Source: Chalciporus piperatus
Taxonomy: Eukaryota; Basidiomycota; Agaricomycetes; Boletales; Boletaceae
Assembly: GCA_038093975.1 (NCBI GenBank)
Contig: JBBPTG010000030.1
Coordinates: 1 to 64,000, forward strand
DNA: 64,000 nucleotides
Direction: 5' to 3'
Shown: positions 45,054 through 57,389 of the stretch, in pieces
Numbering within the stretch: position 1 is the first letter of the stretch
Layout of the letters: each line of letters begins with the position of its first letter
The notes under the pieces: model-generated
Databases searched by the model: none
What the model was told of the DNA's origin: nothing
The model's input: only the letters and a program-made list of their open reading frames with translations
Program-made: the position numbers and the translations under genes

Positions 45054-46865
45054 ATGACACCCAGATGGGAACCCTGTGAACAATACAACTATGGCGACAT
45101 AGTCGTATTCGACGGTAATTAAGCATATCGTCTGTCCAGATTGTTCTAATCGTTCTGGACTAGATGTGGAGTACAAGGTCGTCCAACCCCACCGCTCGCA
45201 GGTTTGTCCGCTCGCCATCATTTCATCCCGTCCTCGCTCACAGGACACAGGGAGACTGGACTCCGCCATACACCCCCGCACTCTGGGCACGGATGCAAGG
45301 AGGTCACCACCACCGTAAGCACAGTGGCGAACACTTCAGAGAGGATAGCCACGGTGAGCAGCAGCAACGCCAGCAGTATGACCAGGCAGCCCCAGAAGAG
45401 GAGAAGGAGAAGCATTGGTACGATATGGATGATAAGCGCAAGAAGGAACTCGAGGTAGGATGAAGATATATCCTCTCGCTCACAGGTCTAATGCTCGATA
45501 GATCGGTGGCGGTGTGCTTGCGGGTGCCGCGGCGATCGGCGCAGGTTACTACGCCTACAAGTCACATGAAAACAAGGAGGAAACCGTACAGCAACACCAG
45601 CAGGGTGAAGCCACAGAGGAGAAGCACTGGTACGATATGGACGAGAAGCGCAAGAAGGAACTCGAGGTAGGACGAAGATATATCTTCTCGCTCAAAGGTC
45701 TAATGCTCGATAGATCGCTGGCGGTGTGCTCGCGACCGCGGCGGTCGGCGCGGGAGGTTACTACGCCTACAAGTCACATGAAAGCAAGAAGGAGGAGGAG
45801 GAGGAGGGAAGGGACTACAAATCTCCCGCTGAGCCTCCTAGCTACGGTCACCAACAGCAACGCCAGCAGGGTGAAGCCACAGAGGAGAAGCACTGGTACG
45901 ATGTCGACGAGAAGCGCAAGAAGGAACTCGAGGTAGGATGAAGATATATCTTCTCGCTCAAAGGCCTAATGCTCGATAGATCGGTGGCGGTTTGCTTGTG
46001 GGTGCAGCGGCGATCGGCGCAGGTTACCTCGCCTACAAGTCACACGAAAACAAGAAGGAGGAGGTGGGAAGCGTCCGGTCTATCGTGTTGTTTGATCCCG
46101 CTCACTGAGCGTTTCACAGGAACGAGCTGATGCTTGGTCATCGGGCAACTGGATCAAAGAGTCCCAAGCTCGTACGCGACAGTGGCAGGCGAGGCAATCC
46201 AACGAGCCGGTTGCCTGGATCTGGAACGAGGGAAGATCTATTCCCCACGATGCCATCGAAGGTGGCGAAGAGAACGGACAGAGCCTTTACATCTGCCGTG
46301 CTTACCACGAGGTCAGTCGTTGTCCCATCATACATTTCATCGGCTGACACTCGTACCACTACGCAGGGTGGAATCTGTAGGTCCTATCTTGGTTTTCAGG
46401 GAGAGATCTTGACTCCTTTCGCCAGTGGTCGGAAAAGCTTCCAAGGTCTTCAAGGAGGGTGCTGTGATCGGATACAAGAAGGACGAAATCCAGGTACGTG
46501 TTGAACTACTTTGTCGATATATGCGTCATCACAACCCTGTTTACAGATTTCCAAATACGAGATCCTTGTCGGCGACTCTCGCGCTGTTAAATGGGTCCCT
46601 TGCTCTGGGCAGTTCAATCTCAATTCTCTTCATGCTAAACCTGTCGAGGGCGGAAGGGAACCAGATGGCGCCGATATCTACGTCGCCCAGGCTCCCTATA
46701 AGGGTGCTGTGCACCCAGGTAAAGCTAGTGAGATTTACGGAGATGGCTGCTTCATCCCTTACGACAACGACGAGAAGAAAGTCAAGGTGAGGAATCCGAT
46801 CCACTCGGCGACGAATCTATCTCATCAATATACCTTAGCAATACGCCGTCTTGTGCTACGCCTGA
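45054..46865 (+). CDS. Chitin-binding-like module + glycine-zipper repeats + DM9 domain protein
   Basis: Eleven exons join to 436 codons: 45054-45114, 45164-45201, 45251-45454, 45502-45666, 45714-45932, 45980-46063, 46120-46311, 46367-46376, 46426-46493, 46547-46786 and 46839-46865. Residues of about 1-50 (YGDIVVFDDVEYKVVQPH, GDWTPPYTPALWARM) look like a CBM5/12 chitin-binding module. Three diverged copies of a hydrophobic Gly/Ala segment (IGGGVLAGAAAIGAGYYAYK) alternate with the charged block KHWYDMDEKRKKELE. The second half is DM9 (DUF3421): WIWNEGRSIP, LYICRAYHEGGI, GYKKDEIQISKYEILVGD and AVHPGKASEIYGDGCFIPY. DM9 proteins bind mannose in some animals. There is no signal peptide, so it probably acts inside the cell. 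Exon 8 is only 10 nt. Combined use in wall or glycan recognition is an inference. Confidence 0.88.
45421..46063 (+). repeat. Tandem repetition of an exon-intron unit
   Basis: Three successive introns (45455-45501, 45667-45713, 45933-45979) are each exactly 47 nt and nearly identical, beginning GTAGGA(T/C)GAAGATATATC and ending CTAATGCTCGATAG. The exons around them repeat too: ends read AAGCACTGGTACGATATGG-type sequence, starts ATCGGTGGCGGTGTGCTTGC-type. The unit is about 210 bp and is phase 0 on both sides, so copies can be added without breaking the frame. Confidence 0.93.
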
Positions 46866-47186
46866 AACAATTTTTACCATGTATCCATTGTAACAATAGT
46901 TCTGTACTGAGTGGATATCGATATCAATGCAATCCCAGTTATTCGTCGAGATGAAGAAACAAGCTCTCACATTGCTCTCGGACCTTAAACAATCCCTAGA
47001 TTCGGCCAGCCAAACCCGTAAAAAAGCATGACAACATGAATATCTAGAGAGAAACATATCTAGAGAGAAACACTAAGTCTGAAGTTACACCGTCTATCAA
47101 TACATATCTATATCTATGCAGGAAGCCTCATATCGAGCATAAAGTCATGAATGGAGACCGTACTCCTGTCGTTTTGCTCTGCGTGT
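46866..47186. other. Convergent 3' intergenic region
   Basis: Between two gene ends. It holds a 16-bp tandem duplication (CATATCTAGAGAGAAA type, near 47038-47072) and AT-rich sequence suitable for polyadenylation. No gene seen. Confidence 0.6.
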
Positions 47187-49207
47187 CTAGTCCTTGCAGG
47201 TCGATGCCGCCGCCGCCGCCTGCTTTCTGTGCCGAAGGATAACTTGGGTAAGGGCGAACACGACAGTGCTCGCGAGAATAAAACACTGGGAGGAATAGCA
47301 AACGGTCAAGGACGAACTAGAAGAGATCTTTTAGGCGCTTACCCCGCAAAGCACGGCGGATTTCCACCAGTCATAGTTTGACGCCAAAAGCGCGCCTGCG
47401 AGAGGCGTTCCTACGTACGATCGACATTAAGACCTGGAGATATTAGCTTGCGGAGATCTCACCTATTAAGCCGCCCGCTCCTACATGCATGTTAAAGATA
47501 GATACGAGATGTCAAAATATTCGGCACACACCTGCGAGGGCAAGTGAAATCCCTATACGTGCCCTTTGAAGGAACATAAGCAACAATGACACGTGGTGCG
47601 CAAGATAGAAACGCACCCAAGCTGAGATAAATCATCGGTTAGGGATGCAATAAGGGGAGCAGAGAGAGCAACGTCTGATACACTTGTGAATCCTCGATGA
47701 ATAGAAAAAGGACGATACACTGACAAACTCCCGAAAAGTATCCGAAGAATATACCAATGAGCGCGGCACCAGTGCGGGTAGCGAGGGTCATCATTGCAAA
47801 TGTCACAATGCCACAGCCAAAAGTAGCACCGATGATCGTATACGGGATGCCGAGATAACCAGAGGTGAGGCCAGCAGTCGCACGGCCAATTGCGTTGGAT
47901 CCGAAGAGGATGACAATCTAATGGGATGAATTGGCACACACCAGTGCATGATTAATGGGTGGGTCTTACAGTGTAGAAAGAGAACTCGTTGCCCAGTCCA
48001 TGAATGGACGAGTCTAGCTGGATATAGAACATGGGGAAGAACGACCCGGCAGCGAAGAGGAAAAACCTATCGAAAATGAGTGCTGGTAAATGGTCGAATA
48101 ATTCAACAACCAACCCAGCAGAAGCAACCAAGTACGCATAATCAGATGAGGATGTCCTCAATACTTCAGAATAGTCCACCACTGTCTTTGGAGGAGGCAA
48201 CCTGGTGCGCATGAGTGAACAGCCGACCAGAAATAATACACTGGTGATCCCGGCAGTGATCTGAATACTGCGTGCAAAGCCAAGGCTCCCATTCAGAAGG
48301 TTGTTGAGCAAGATGGTGTACAAAACTGCCCCGATTGACGCCCCGCTGGTAACTACGGCCATTACAAAGGCACGCCTTCGTTGAAAGTGATGGGACACCA
48401 CAGTCAGCGAAGGTACATAGCTCATACTCGTCGCCAACCCAAAACCAAGGCCCTGGCACAAAAAAATCTGAAAAGGTTCAGTTGTATCCAACAAAATATT
48501 ATGACGAAGACTCACTTGGTAAAAGTGATTCTGTTGGGTCAAAGACAACATGAAGAGGCAAATTGATTGTAGTGTACAGCCACCAATTATCAACCAACGG
48601 CTTACACCCGCGTAAGTCCAGATAATACCAAGGAAGTTGGGACCTACAAATATCCTCGATCATAAAGCGGTCCAAAGATCAGCCCTCCGGACAAGATCAA
48701 GCAGGCATTTGTGCTTCCTATCCAGCTATACAAAGGGCTGTCAACGACAACCGCGTGGTTCTAGAATGACCTTACGAAATAGTCGAGGATGAGACATTGG
48801 TCAGGTAATGCCGAGAGTAGAAGTCTACACAACATGATCAATTGAAGCTGTTGGAGAGGGGCATGGAATCGCACCTTGAAATACGCCGAAAGCATTCGTG
48901 AATCTAGACATTCGGTGAGTAGCTATGCTGTTGCAGACTAGAATTCCTACCCAAAACCACCGAGTTGGATGAGAAAACTTTGGATAATGCATGATCAGAC
49001 GTCGTCATATGCATTGAGCACGGAGACTTACGCGCCGAGTACAGTAGCCCACGCAGTCAGACCACCCTCTGGAAAGTCCACGTCGTTGTCTGCTGGCGGA
49101 GACTCGTCGGAATTGCGCAGAGTTATTGGTTTCTGGTCAAAACAACGACTGGATGGTTGGCTTCTGATGGGGTAAGATGGGAGTGGAGGAGTGTCGATGG
49201 AGGTCAT
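47187..49207 (-). CDS. MFS transporter, monocarboxylate-transporter-like
   Basis: About fourteen short exons can be followed from ATG 49205-49207 to TAG 47187-47189. The N-terminus ends in DVDFPEGGLTAWATVLGA, the standard entry of fungal MCT-like carriers. Then come FGVFQDFYSRHYL, SWIGSTNACLILSGGLIFGP, LCQGLGFGLATSMSYVPSL, HHFQRRRAFVMAVVTSGASIG, GLGNEFSFYTIVILFGSN, YLGIPYTIIGATFGCG and GTPLAGALLASNYDWWKSAV. About twelve membrane spans are expected. The substrate is unknown; fungal members move monocarboxylates, riboflavin or similar. The join near 47650-47700 relies on a weak donor (GTGTAT). Two exons (about 40 and 19 nt) near the C-terminus are very short. Confidence 0.88.
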
Positions 49208-49657
49208 TTGGGTGAGGCACTGGTTACTACAGACGCACGCGCTGTATAAATGGAACCCGAACGGTGTAGGAATTATTCCGGTCCGCAGGCGCCATGAGGA
49301 CCTTTAGCCAAGCTGCAAGGGTCCCCATCGACCGAGTAATGAATGACCCTGATGTTCCCAAGGACTTTAAATGGGGACCATCAACTTGACAGCGGATGAT
49401 AGTCACGCGGTAGGCTGTGATTGACCTGTGAATGACGGTGTGAGTGGTTCAGAACGTATTGGTTAGTGCATAACCAGTATAGCTATACTGTATAGCGATG
49501 GAAGCGCGTTATGTACGAGTGTTGTACAAGTGTTGTTCGAGTGTGCAAGTCTTCCATTCCAGTTCAGGAAAACAAAAACCATTCAGGTTGGCCTCGAGGC
49601 TTGCCCTCGCACGTCCGAGTCGTGGCCAGCTCGCCACCGCGCACGGCGATTTCAACC
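49208..49657. other. Divergent intergenic region
   Basis: About 450 bases between the MFS gene start and the start of the long disordered protein. Probably both promoters; no gene or clear motif. Confidence 0.5.
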
Positions 49658-52600
49658 ATGGATACCCCTTCTTCGGCCACGCTGCTCAAGCCACGTCTTA
49701 GATTGCTAAGGCCCAATCCAAGTACACGCTTGCCTGACACGGTCTCGGATGCAACACCCCAGGCCGGTCCTTCTTCGGGTCGTATGTTTTTCCCGAACAC
49801 ACCTGACGATGAGGACGAGCAACCCACGCCTCGGATGCAAACCAGACCAATCTTATCCTTCAATGGTGACTTGTCCTCAAGAAACGGTAACACCACCGTC
49901 GCTCCTGCAGAAACTCCAGCTGCACGCCTACGAGCTCTTCTCGCGCGTGAACCGCGTTCACCACGGGACACACCAACAGCGCCTCCTCCAGCACCGCCAT
50001 CTGAAGCGGAATCCATCGCTGGGCCCTCGCGCTTCGGCTCCAGCACCTCTAGTGTCGCTCGCGAGAGTTTGAGGGACATCTTTTCACGTGCATTGAGGGA
50101 ACCAGGGGAAACACCACAGAAAAGCCGCCCACGAAGAAATAGTTTCGATGGCAGTTCAATGGAAATTACCCCTGTAATCGATAGGGACAGAGGCAAACGC
50201 AGAGCCGCGCGACAAAGTTTGAGCGACGAGGAGGCTGACAAGCCAAGTACGTGTTTATTCCATCTCGCACTCGTACACTCTGGAACCTAGTGCACCAGAA
50301 TATTACAGGGAATCCAATCCTTCATTTCGATCATCTCCAGCAGCCACTTTTGATACACTTCGTGCGCGGCTCGTGTCTTCCCAATCACAACTTGTGGATC
50401 AAAACGTCTTGGAGCCCCCATATGATAGTACGTTGCCAATTTCTTCATGACGCTGGACCATTTGCTCAGCCAATTTTAGACTCATCGCTCATAGCGTCTA
50501 CACGTCAGGCTGCGCCCAGTCACAACCAACCCATCGACCCCCCTGCTGCCGCCACCGACACAACCCAGCCGTCTTTTCAGATGTCGTCCCAGTTTGCATC
50601 CCAATCTAGTAAGTCTGAGAACAAAGATGGTGGTTTCGTTTGCTTGATTTGGGCATAGACCTACTGGACCAGGATTCAGAAATGCAACGAGCCATTGGTG
50701 ATGCTATTAATTCCGAGAGTGAAGGTATTGTTTTCCTCTGAAGTTTAGCATTCTCTTATCCTAATTTATTCAAACAACGTAGTCTCGGCCTCGGCCGCGA
50801 ACCACATACATCCACCCACGATTTCATCGAACTCACGTCTAGCCCCATCGCTTAGAGGAAGTAATCATGATCCAACAACAGAAGCTAGACGCTCGGCCCG
50901 CAGAATCAGTTGTAAGTTGGAAATTCTACATACGAAAGAACTTGGCCGTTCATTACCCGTTGACCGCTAGCTTCATTTGTGAGTTCTTCGACAGATGGGA
51001 AGATTAGTAAGAGACCTACAGCTTTCTGGGGCACGTCACACTAACAGGATTGCTTCAGGCAAGGACCATCACCCTCACGAACAAGGGCGTAACCACTTAC
51101 GCGAACGCGAATGGAATCGCCCAAGGACGCAGTCCAGACCCGACACCCCAGAGGTACATCACCAGCCATCCCAGGAATTCCATCGTCGACTTTCTCAGGA
51201 ATTCCGCTCACCATCACACACGAAATCCTTGTCACACGAGTCGGCGCTGTCCCGTAGTAACTCCCCAAAACCTTCGCATGGACGCCTGGAAAGACGAGGA
51301 AGTATCTCCTCTTTGCGGAGCTTTGACGATGATCAAGGCTCCAGGCCCAGCTCGATGAGTTCTCAGGCGGACTGTCAGTTTTTCTCCTCGTGCATCGTTT
51401 ATCATACCTTATGTATCTTGACAGATCGAGATCGGATTGCGGAGCTTGACTACGAAAGACATTACGAGCGAGAACGAGAATGGAACAAACGGCACCCCCC
51501 GTCCCGACCATCGTCCAGCTTGAGTACTAGCTCGGACCGTTCCTTTTCGCACTCACATTCCCATCCACCTCGATCACCATCTACGACACCTTACCTTGCA
51601 CCGACCCTTGCATCTCTTCAGCGAAAAGCTTCACATGCATCCCTCCGTTCTGACTCACCTTCGTCCTTGGCTAGTAGTCACGAATCCCTAAAGGAACGGG
51701 AACAAGAGGGGAAGAAAGAAATAACACATGAGCGAGAACGAAATTGGAACTCAGCACACCCGAAATGGTCGACTTCCAGATCTCCGGAAACCTCTCGCCT
51801 CAGCGAAAGCTCAGGGAAAGATAAAAATTTCCTTCGTTCCTCCTCAAGTCTACCGCAACTAGGAAGCTCCAATGGACACCAGGACGCCTCTCGTGGATCA
51901 ACCGGGCCCTTGCAAAAGGCGGACACCACTTCCTCCTCTTATTCTAAGACGCCGATGCAACAACACTCATCCAAGGATCGTTCAAATGCACGTTTGGCTG
52001 AAAGTGCTATCGTCGCTACCCAGCCTGTGCCTTCGACTACTCCCAGCCCACGGGCAACACAGGGTACCTTTTCTAGGTTTGGTTGGAACTTTCCCCGCAG
52101 TCCTCTCCCTCCTCTCGAGCTCGATAATCATGTAGACCAGCCTAGAAATGGGGCATCACCAAGCCAGATACCTGTGCGTACTGGGATGAAGAGCTTTTCA
52201 AGTGTCGGTCACGCCGCTAGTGATATGAGTCTTACGCACGTCGTAGGAGACGAAATGTCATCTCAACCGGATGATCAGGCTGAATCCAGTGAACTTCCTG
52301 ATCACAGACAAATAGCTGTCGAAATGCCACGCAGCCAGGAAGACATGATACTAGGTTCGTCCTATTTTATCCCCTTGTCATTTTAATTTAATGGTGGAAC
52401 TTAGCGAGCGACGAGGAGTCCATCGTTGACCTTCCACCTCAGTCCACCACACCAAAGGCTGAGCCTCCCAAGATTTTCCTTCGTGAGGGTGACACAGACG
52501 CTGAAACCGAATTCTTGTCGTCGTCTCCATCTCAGGGTTCCGCCCAGTTGTCGCCAGCAACTCCAATCCCTAAGAAGGTGTCCCTTGAGAGTGTAATTGC

Positions 52601-54528
52601 TGCATCAAACTCTGAAACCCTAGATTTCCCGCCGGAGGTGCCTCCCATGACCTCCACTCCTCCGGGCACCCCTCCTGCGTTACCCGTTCCTGATGCATCG
52701 CCATCGTTTTCCCTGATCACTCCTCCGCGTCAAACATCGTTTGCGAGCTCTATCCTGGATTTCCGAACGCCTTCGCCTCCACACGATCTTCCAGACCTCC
52801 CTGCTCCACCATCCTCGTCGGACGACGATGCGTTTGGGGCCGATGGTACACCACTGAAGGTCAAACGTTCCGACCTTACCTCAAACTCAACATTTTCAAA
52901 GACACCGAAACCACCCGGTGCTTGGGCTGCGACTCCATTACCCCCCGTGGTTCGTAGGTCGTTTTCCCCGACTCCTTCTTTCTCTTTGGAGTCGACGCCT
53001 CCGGCATTTACCTCAACCCCATTACACCGCGCCAATTCCCACCCAGGCATCCACTCTGACAACGAGACTTCGATTGAGGCCGGTGCATACAATGGACTCG
53101 TCACCCCGGTTGCAACATTGTCACGAGCTCGAGCCAAGTCGCTTCCTCCACGCACGCCTGCGCCTCCCGGAGCATGGTTGGCAACCCCAAATCAGCCTGC
53201 ACTTCTAAGCAACGGCCCAGATCAATCTCAGTTTGGGTCGATTGGCAGGAAGAAGGGGTTATTAAAGGTTCGTTTTGATGTAGCAGAGTCGGAGGCTTCT
53301 GCGACTGAAGGGCATCCAAATTCACCTTTGTCTGCTATCCGATTGACGAATCCTGAGTTGCCATCGTCGCGTGCTCCGGAAGTCAAGAATCATAGCGATA
53401 AGGTTGAAGTGTCCGTGAATGGATCTGCTGTACCACCTAGATCCACTACCCCTGATCGTCCCACAACGCCAATCTCAAGCGGATTGTCTCCACGGACCGT
53501 TCGGAAATCTCCTTCAGTTCGCCTGGTGGATGCCTATGGCCGGACAAGGGATGGTGACGAAGGGGACGCGGAATCAACGGTGCACCATGCGGATACAGGA
53601 AGGGATATGACCATGCCGTCGCCTACTCCTCAACGCAGTCTTGTGCGAGTCGTGGACGCAATGGGAAGGGAAGTTGATGATACTCTCCAGATCCCCGATG
53701 GATTGGGAGGCGTCGCAGATAGATCGCTTGAGGGGGATTCTTCCCTCATTTCGGAGGATACTCCGGCTGGCCACGCTGAAGTTCTCTCCCGTATGAGGAA
53801 CACACTCAAAGACTTGGCTCAAAGCCTGAGTGATGTAGATAGGTTGGTTTTTTTTTATCTGTCAGCTGGGAGGTACCAATAATTGCTTCATTGGTCAACA
53901 GATCCATAGATATCCATCTCGACTCTAGCCACATCGAGGAGCTGGAGGAAGTCTCGAAGGCAGCTCGGTCTGTGCGAAACCAGCTCGCTCAAAATCTTCA
54001 CATCGAGACAGCAAAGGAACAAGATCTGAGTCGCACTCCCAGATTACCTACGTCGACTACTGGGCTTCTGGTAAGAACACCGCGGATCCAAGGTTTCTGC
54101 GATACTCACCCTATACACAGCCGGTCGCTGCCGTGGGCAAACCTTGGAACAAAACCATCATTTACTTGGGCATTATCGCTCACCTCATCCTCATTTTTGC
54201 AATGTGGGGGTAAGACAATCTTTGTTTACGCGCAGTCTCGTTCTAAAATGAATTTCTCGTTAGATATGCCCACGTGGAAGCTCATCGCCTCTTCTACACG
54301 ACATACTACGACCCCTTATACCCTGAGTTTACCCCAGTTTTTGGAAATTCGTGCTTCACAGGCACTTTGTCTAATTCACGATCATGGACGATGCTTGATT
54401 CATACGAAACAATTCGACGAGAAGGATGGTGGTCAGTTGGGAGAGCACTGATTCGCGCGCTGAGACATGTTGGGGATCAAGTTTGGGAGCAGTGGGGGGA
54501 GCACGTATATTTCGAAAGGCCAACTTGA
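49658..54528 (+). CDS. Long disordered protein with C-terminal membrane span, unknown
   Basis: ATG 49658 begins MDTPSSATLLKPRLRLLRP. Many short exons follow (ends seen near 50248, 50424, 50604, 50725), then larger ones at about 51060-51372, 51426-52354, 52405-53843 and 53900-54071. The tail continues in 54122-54210 and 54255-54528. Most of the protein is Ser/Pro/Thr-rich with many TP sites and repeats like KPPGAW-ATP and APPGAW-ATP. A short coiled coil (HIEELEEVSKAARSVRNQL) precedes a single membrane span, TIIYLGIIAHLILIFAMWG, with a 90-residue conserved end (AHVEAHRLFYTTYYDPLYPE). The lumenal-type end is the only folded-looking part. It may be an ER or nuclear-envelope protein. Minor exon borders were not all fixed, and two genes cannot be excluded near 50.7-51 kb. 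Confidence 0.68.
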
Positions 54529-54691
54529 TTACTAGCCAGATTACTTATTGGATGTTATTCTAGTACAATACTTGATTTTACGCTCTTCAGGCAGGCTCGA
54601 ACATTGAGGCGAACCTAATCTAGAGTTAGGGTTACATGTAACTCGGACCATTTGATGGTGTACCGAAGGGTGTGTACCTAGAACGTTTTCA

Positions 54692-55348
54692 ATGCCACCC
54701 ATGTAGGTCGGACACGATATTGCATCCCTTCAGCTATCTGACTCGCATTCTAGACGGGACAAGTTCACCATCCATTCGAAGGCGGTGGTCTGTCAAGATG
54801 TGGACCTGAAAGGCGACATAACCATCGGACCAGGCTCCGTCATTCACCCCAAAGCCACTATCTTTGCTCTCGGAGGCCCAATTGTCATTGGCGCTGGTTG
54901 CATCATCGAAGAGGCTGCCATCGTCGTCAACCGTAGAAAAGAGGTGATGCGCATAGGAGACAATAACTTGTTCGAGATTGGTTGCCGTGGGTCTCGTCTG
55001 ATCTCACTCAAGTCGTCGTTTCCAGCTGACCCTTTTGTCGATGTGCGATACTTACTAGGCGTCGAATCACCTTCAATAGGAAATAACAACACTATCTCTA
55101 CTCGAGCGCGTGTGCACCATACGGTACGGATATCCAACTATTGTGCGATCGGTGCAGGGTGCCTCGTGGTACCGACCGAGGACGAGACTTTGGAGGAGTA
55201 CACTTCTGTGTATGGTCCCGCTGCGGAAAGACGCATTTGGAGCGGCAGAGGGAAGGTTCAGGAGGCTGATTTGCGTCTCAAACATGCAGATTATCTCCGG
55301 GAGATGCTACCCAAGTTTAATCGACTACGTCGCGGCGATGGGGCATGA
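54692..55348 (+). CDS. Dynactin subunit 6 (p27), left-handed beta-helix protein
   Basis: Exons 54692-54702 (11 nt), 54754-54986 and 55059-55348 give 177 residues beginning MPPIRDKFTIHSKAVVCQDV. Hexapeptide repeats are clear: GDITIGPGSVIHPKA, GGPIVIGAGCIIEEAAIVVN, SIGNNNTISTRARV and ISNYCAIGAGCLVVP. The end (YLREMLPKFNRLR) matches dynactin p27. It sits in the pointed-end complex of dynactin and supports dynein-driven transport. Bases 54987-55058 (72 nt) have GT...AG borders and a length divisible by three, so the frame stays open if kept. Removing them gives the better family fit. Confidence 0.88.
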
Positions 55349-55533
55349 TATCGTCAACATTTGTGCGAGGCCCCGCCTGGAGAACTACCTCATTTTTGTC
55401 TTTGCTTCGGTCCCTGTCACATCCTGTGGTATATTTTATTTGATTGGGTGACACATTGAGAGAGACATAGCACAACATTGCATACAAGAGTGGCAGACTA
55501 AAGGAACCATCAACATTATGAACAGAGAGGCCA

Positions 55534-57389
55534 TCACTCCGCAAGCTTGTCGTAGAATGGTGAGAACATACGCTCTGCATGAGGCATAGTATGGGACTTC
55601 CGCATCATCTTGAGATATGCTTCCTTGACTTCACTCGATTGACAATGCTCCATAAGGGCAAGGAGCTGGACGTGTTGAACTTCTGGGTATCTGTCCACAA
55701 TGTCGTTCTGAATACCAAGCCCACGAAATGAAAGGGATCACCAACTTGGATGTGAACTCAGAGAATGCCTCTTCTACAACGTTTGTCTCGGTCAAGCTTT
55801 CCCGGATGGCTTCAAGGGCTGCGGCTTTGAGTACTTTGTTGCCAAGCTAGATGCATACGTTTTCAGTCCTGCGCGTCATTAAACCCACGCAACGAATATA
55901 CTTACAATGTCAGCAAGTCGATACATGGATTTTGGGGAACATGCCGGGGGCTCATCTTGGAGTTGTTCCAACTGCTGCTTTGGAACACCAAGTGACCTCA
56001 GCTCGCCAAATCTGACGCGGCCGGTATAGCAGTACCGCAGGAATGCATGCCACCTATATCCCCATTAAGTACCACCCTTCACAGCTTTCAAGCTGCACTC
56101 ACGTTTTATGCGCTGCGAACTTGATCGAGATATAATCGGGTGCGGCCGTGGGCGGCCGTGACCGCTGTGCCTCTGAAATCAGATTGTAATCGACCGACTC
56201 CACATCGGCAGCTGGGTGTAATTGAGAGACCACGGAAAAACTGATAAAAGTCACCACAGACCTTCAGTTGACTCGATGACAAACACTGAACTACTAAACC
56301 TTTTTGTTTCATCTCTTGAGTGTCCACCTGCCCAAGAGAAGGTCCGTAAGTGCATGCGCACCGTAATGAAATGAGCAATACTCGCCTTCAGAACTAGCAC
56401 TATCACTCCCCTCACCGGGCGGGGAAGGCAGAGTGGAAGAGACCGCGTCTTCATCCTCGTAATCGCTATCGAGGTCGTACTCGTATTCGGGCGGACACAC
56501 AATCTCACAGTTAGATTTTCCCGTGGTATCGCCACGACCACCTGCGGAGGAAAGGGCATTTTTCCATTCCTCTCCGAGTTTCGCTTCAGCTTCGTCAGCA
56601 AGACAATTGCGTGAGATTATTCATGTATATACCTGAAGGAATATCGATTTGCCGTTCCAGGATGGAGAGGGGCGCATAGACTGGGATAGGTTTGTCGGCA
56701 AGCCCGAGAGGGCGACGTGTACCAAAGGTCACGAATGTCACATCGAAGACATTTCCCGTCGCGAGCGAACGACATAGGATATCGTCGTTACTCTGGCTTT
56801 TGGTCTCTGGCTGGGGCCTCGCATAACGGAGGTGATCTGAGCTGGCCTTGAAGAGCCCGTCGGCAAACGGACACTCAGTGATGGTCACTATTAGCCTGAA
56901 TTCGTACGGAATTCCCAAGGAGAGATCCTTGGATTGCAACGGGATTGCCTCCGAGCGAGTGTTGGCTAAGGCATTCGTCAGAGTGCCAAGTCGTGGCAAG
57001 ATGGTTTCCGTCCGTTGGCATTGCGGGCAGGGACTTGAGCTACGTTCAGGAAATTGTGTGTAACACAGATCACATCCTGAATTGTAGTGAAGCCAAAGTT
57101 CGGCGGTCATGGATGCATTCTCCCAAGGGATAGTGTTATCGTGACCATGAAAAGCCCAGTTTGATGGCCTCCACCGATTGACTTTTTGAAGTCGATGCCG
57201 GCCTAATTTATAGGACCTCGTCGGGACCGTCTGTTGGGTCAATGTGACAGCAAAGGTCCACCCAAAATTGATAATTGGGAGTTCCAGAATGACATTCGTT
57301 TGATCAGGAAAACTTTTCAGGGAAGGCATGCTGAAGGAGGCCTGGATTGATGTTGGCATCCACTGCTCCTTCAATTTTTTCAGTTGCAT
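55534..57389 (-). CDS. BTB/POZ domain protein
   Basis: ATG 57387-57389 opens a 757-nt first exon (56633-57389). Further exons continue to TGA 55534-55536; not all borders were fixed. The first half is a MATH-like or unique beta-rich region (TNVILELPIINFGWTFAVTL, MTAELWLHYN). The BTB fold begins at RSLATGNVFDVTFVTFG and is interrupted by an acidic insertion (YEYDLDSDYEDEDAVSS). It resumes with SIKFAAHKTWHAFLRYCYTG and RVRFGELRSLG, then SPKSMYRLADI and LGNKVLKAAALEAI. Such proteins often act as CUL3 adaptors. Mushrooms have many lineage-specific copies; the target is unknown. Confidence 0.78.

Noticed and set aside
50000..50241. Minus-strand frame opposite the disordered protein
   Set aside because: Low-complexity Ser/Arg sequence arising from the GC-rich coding strand.
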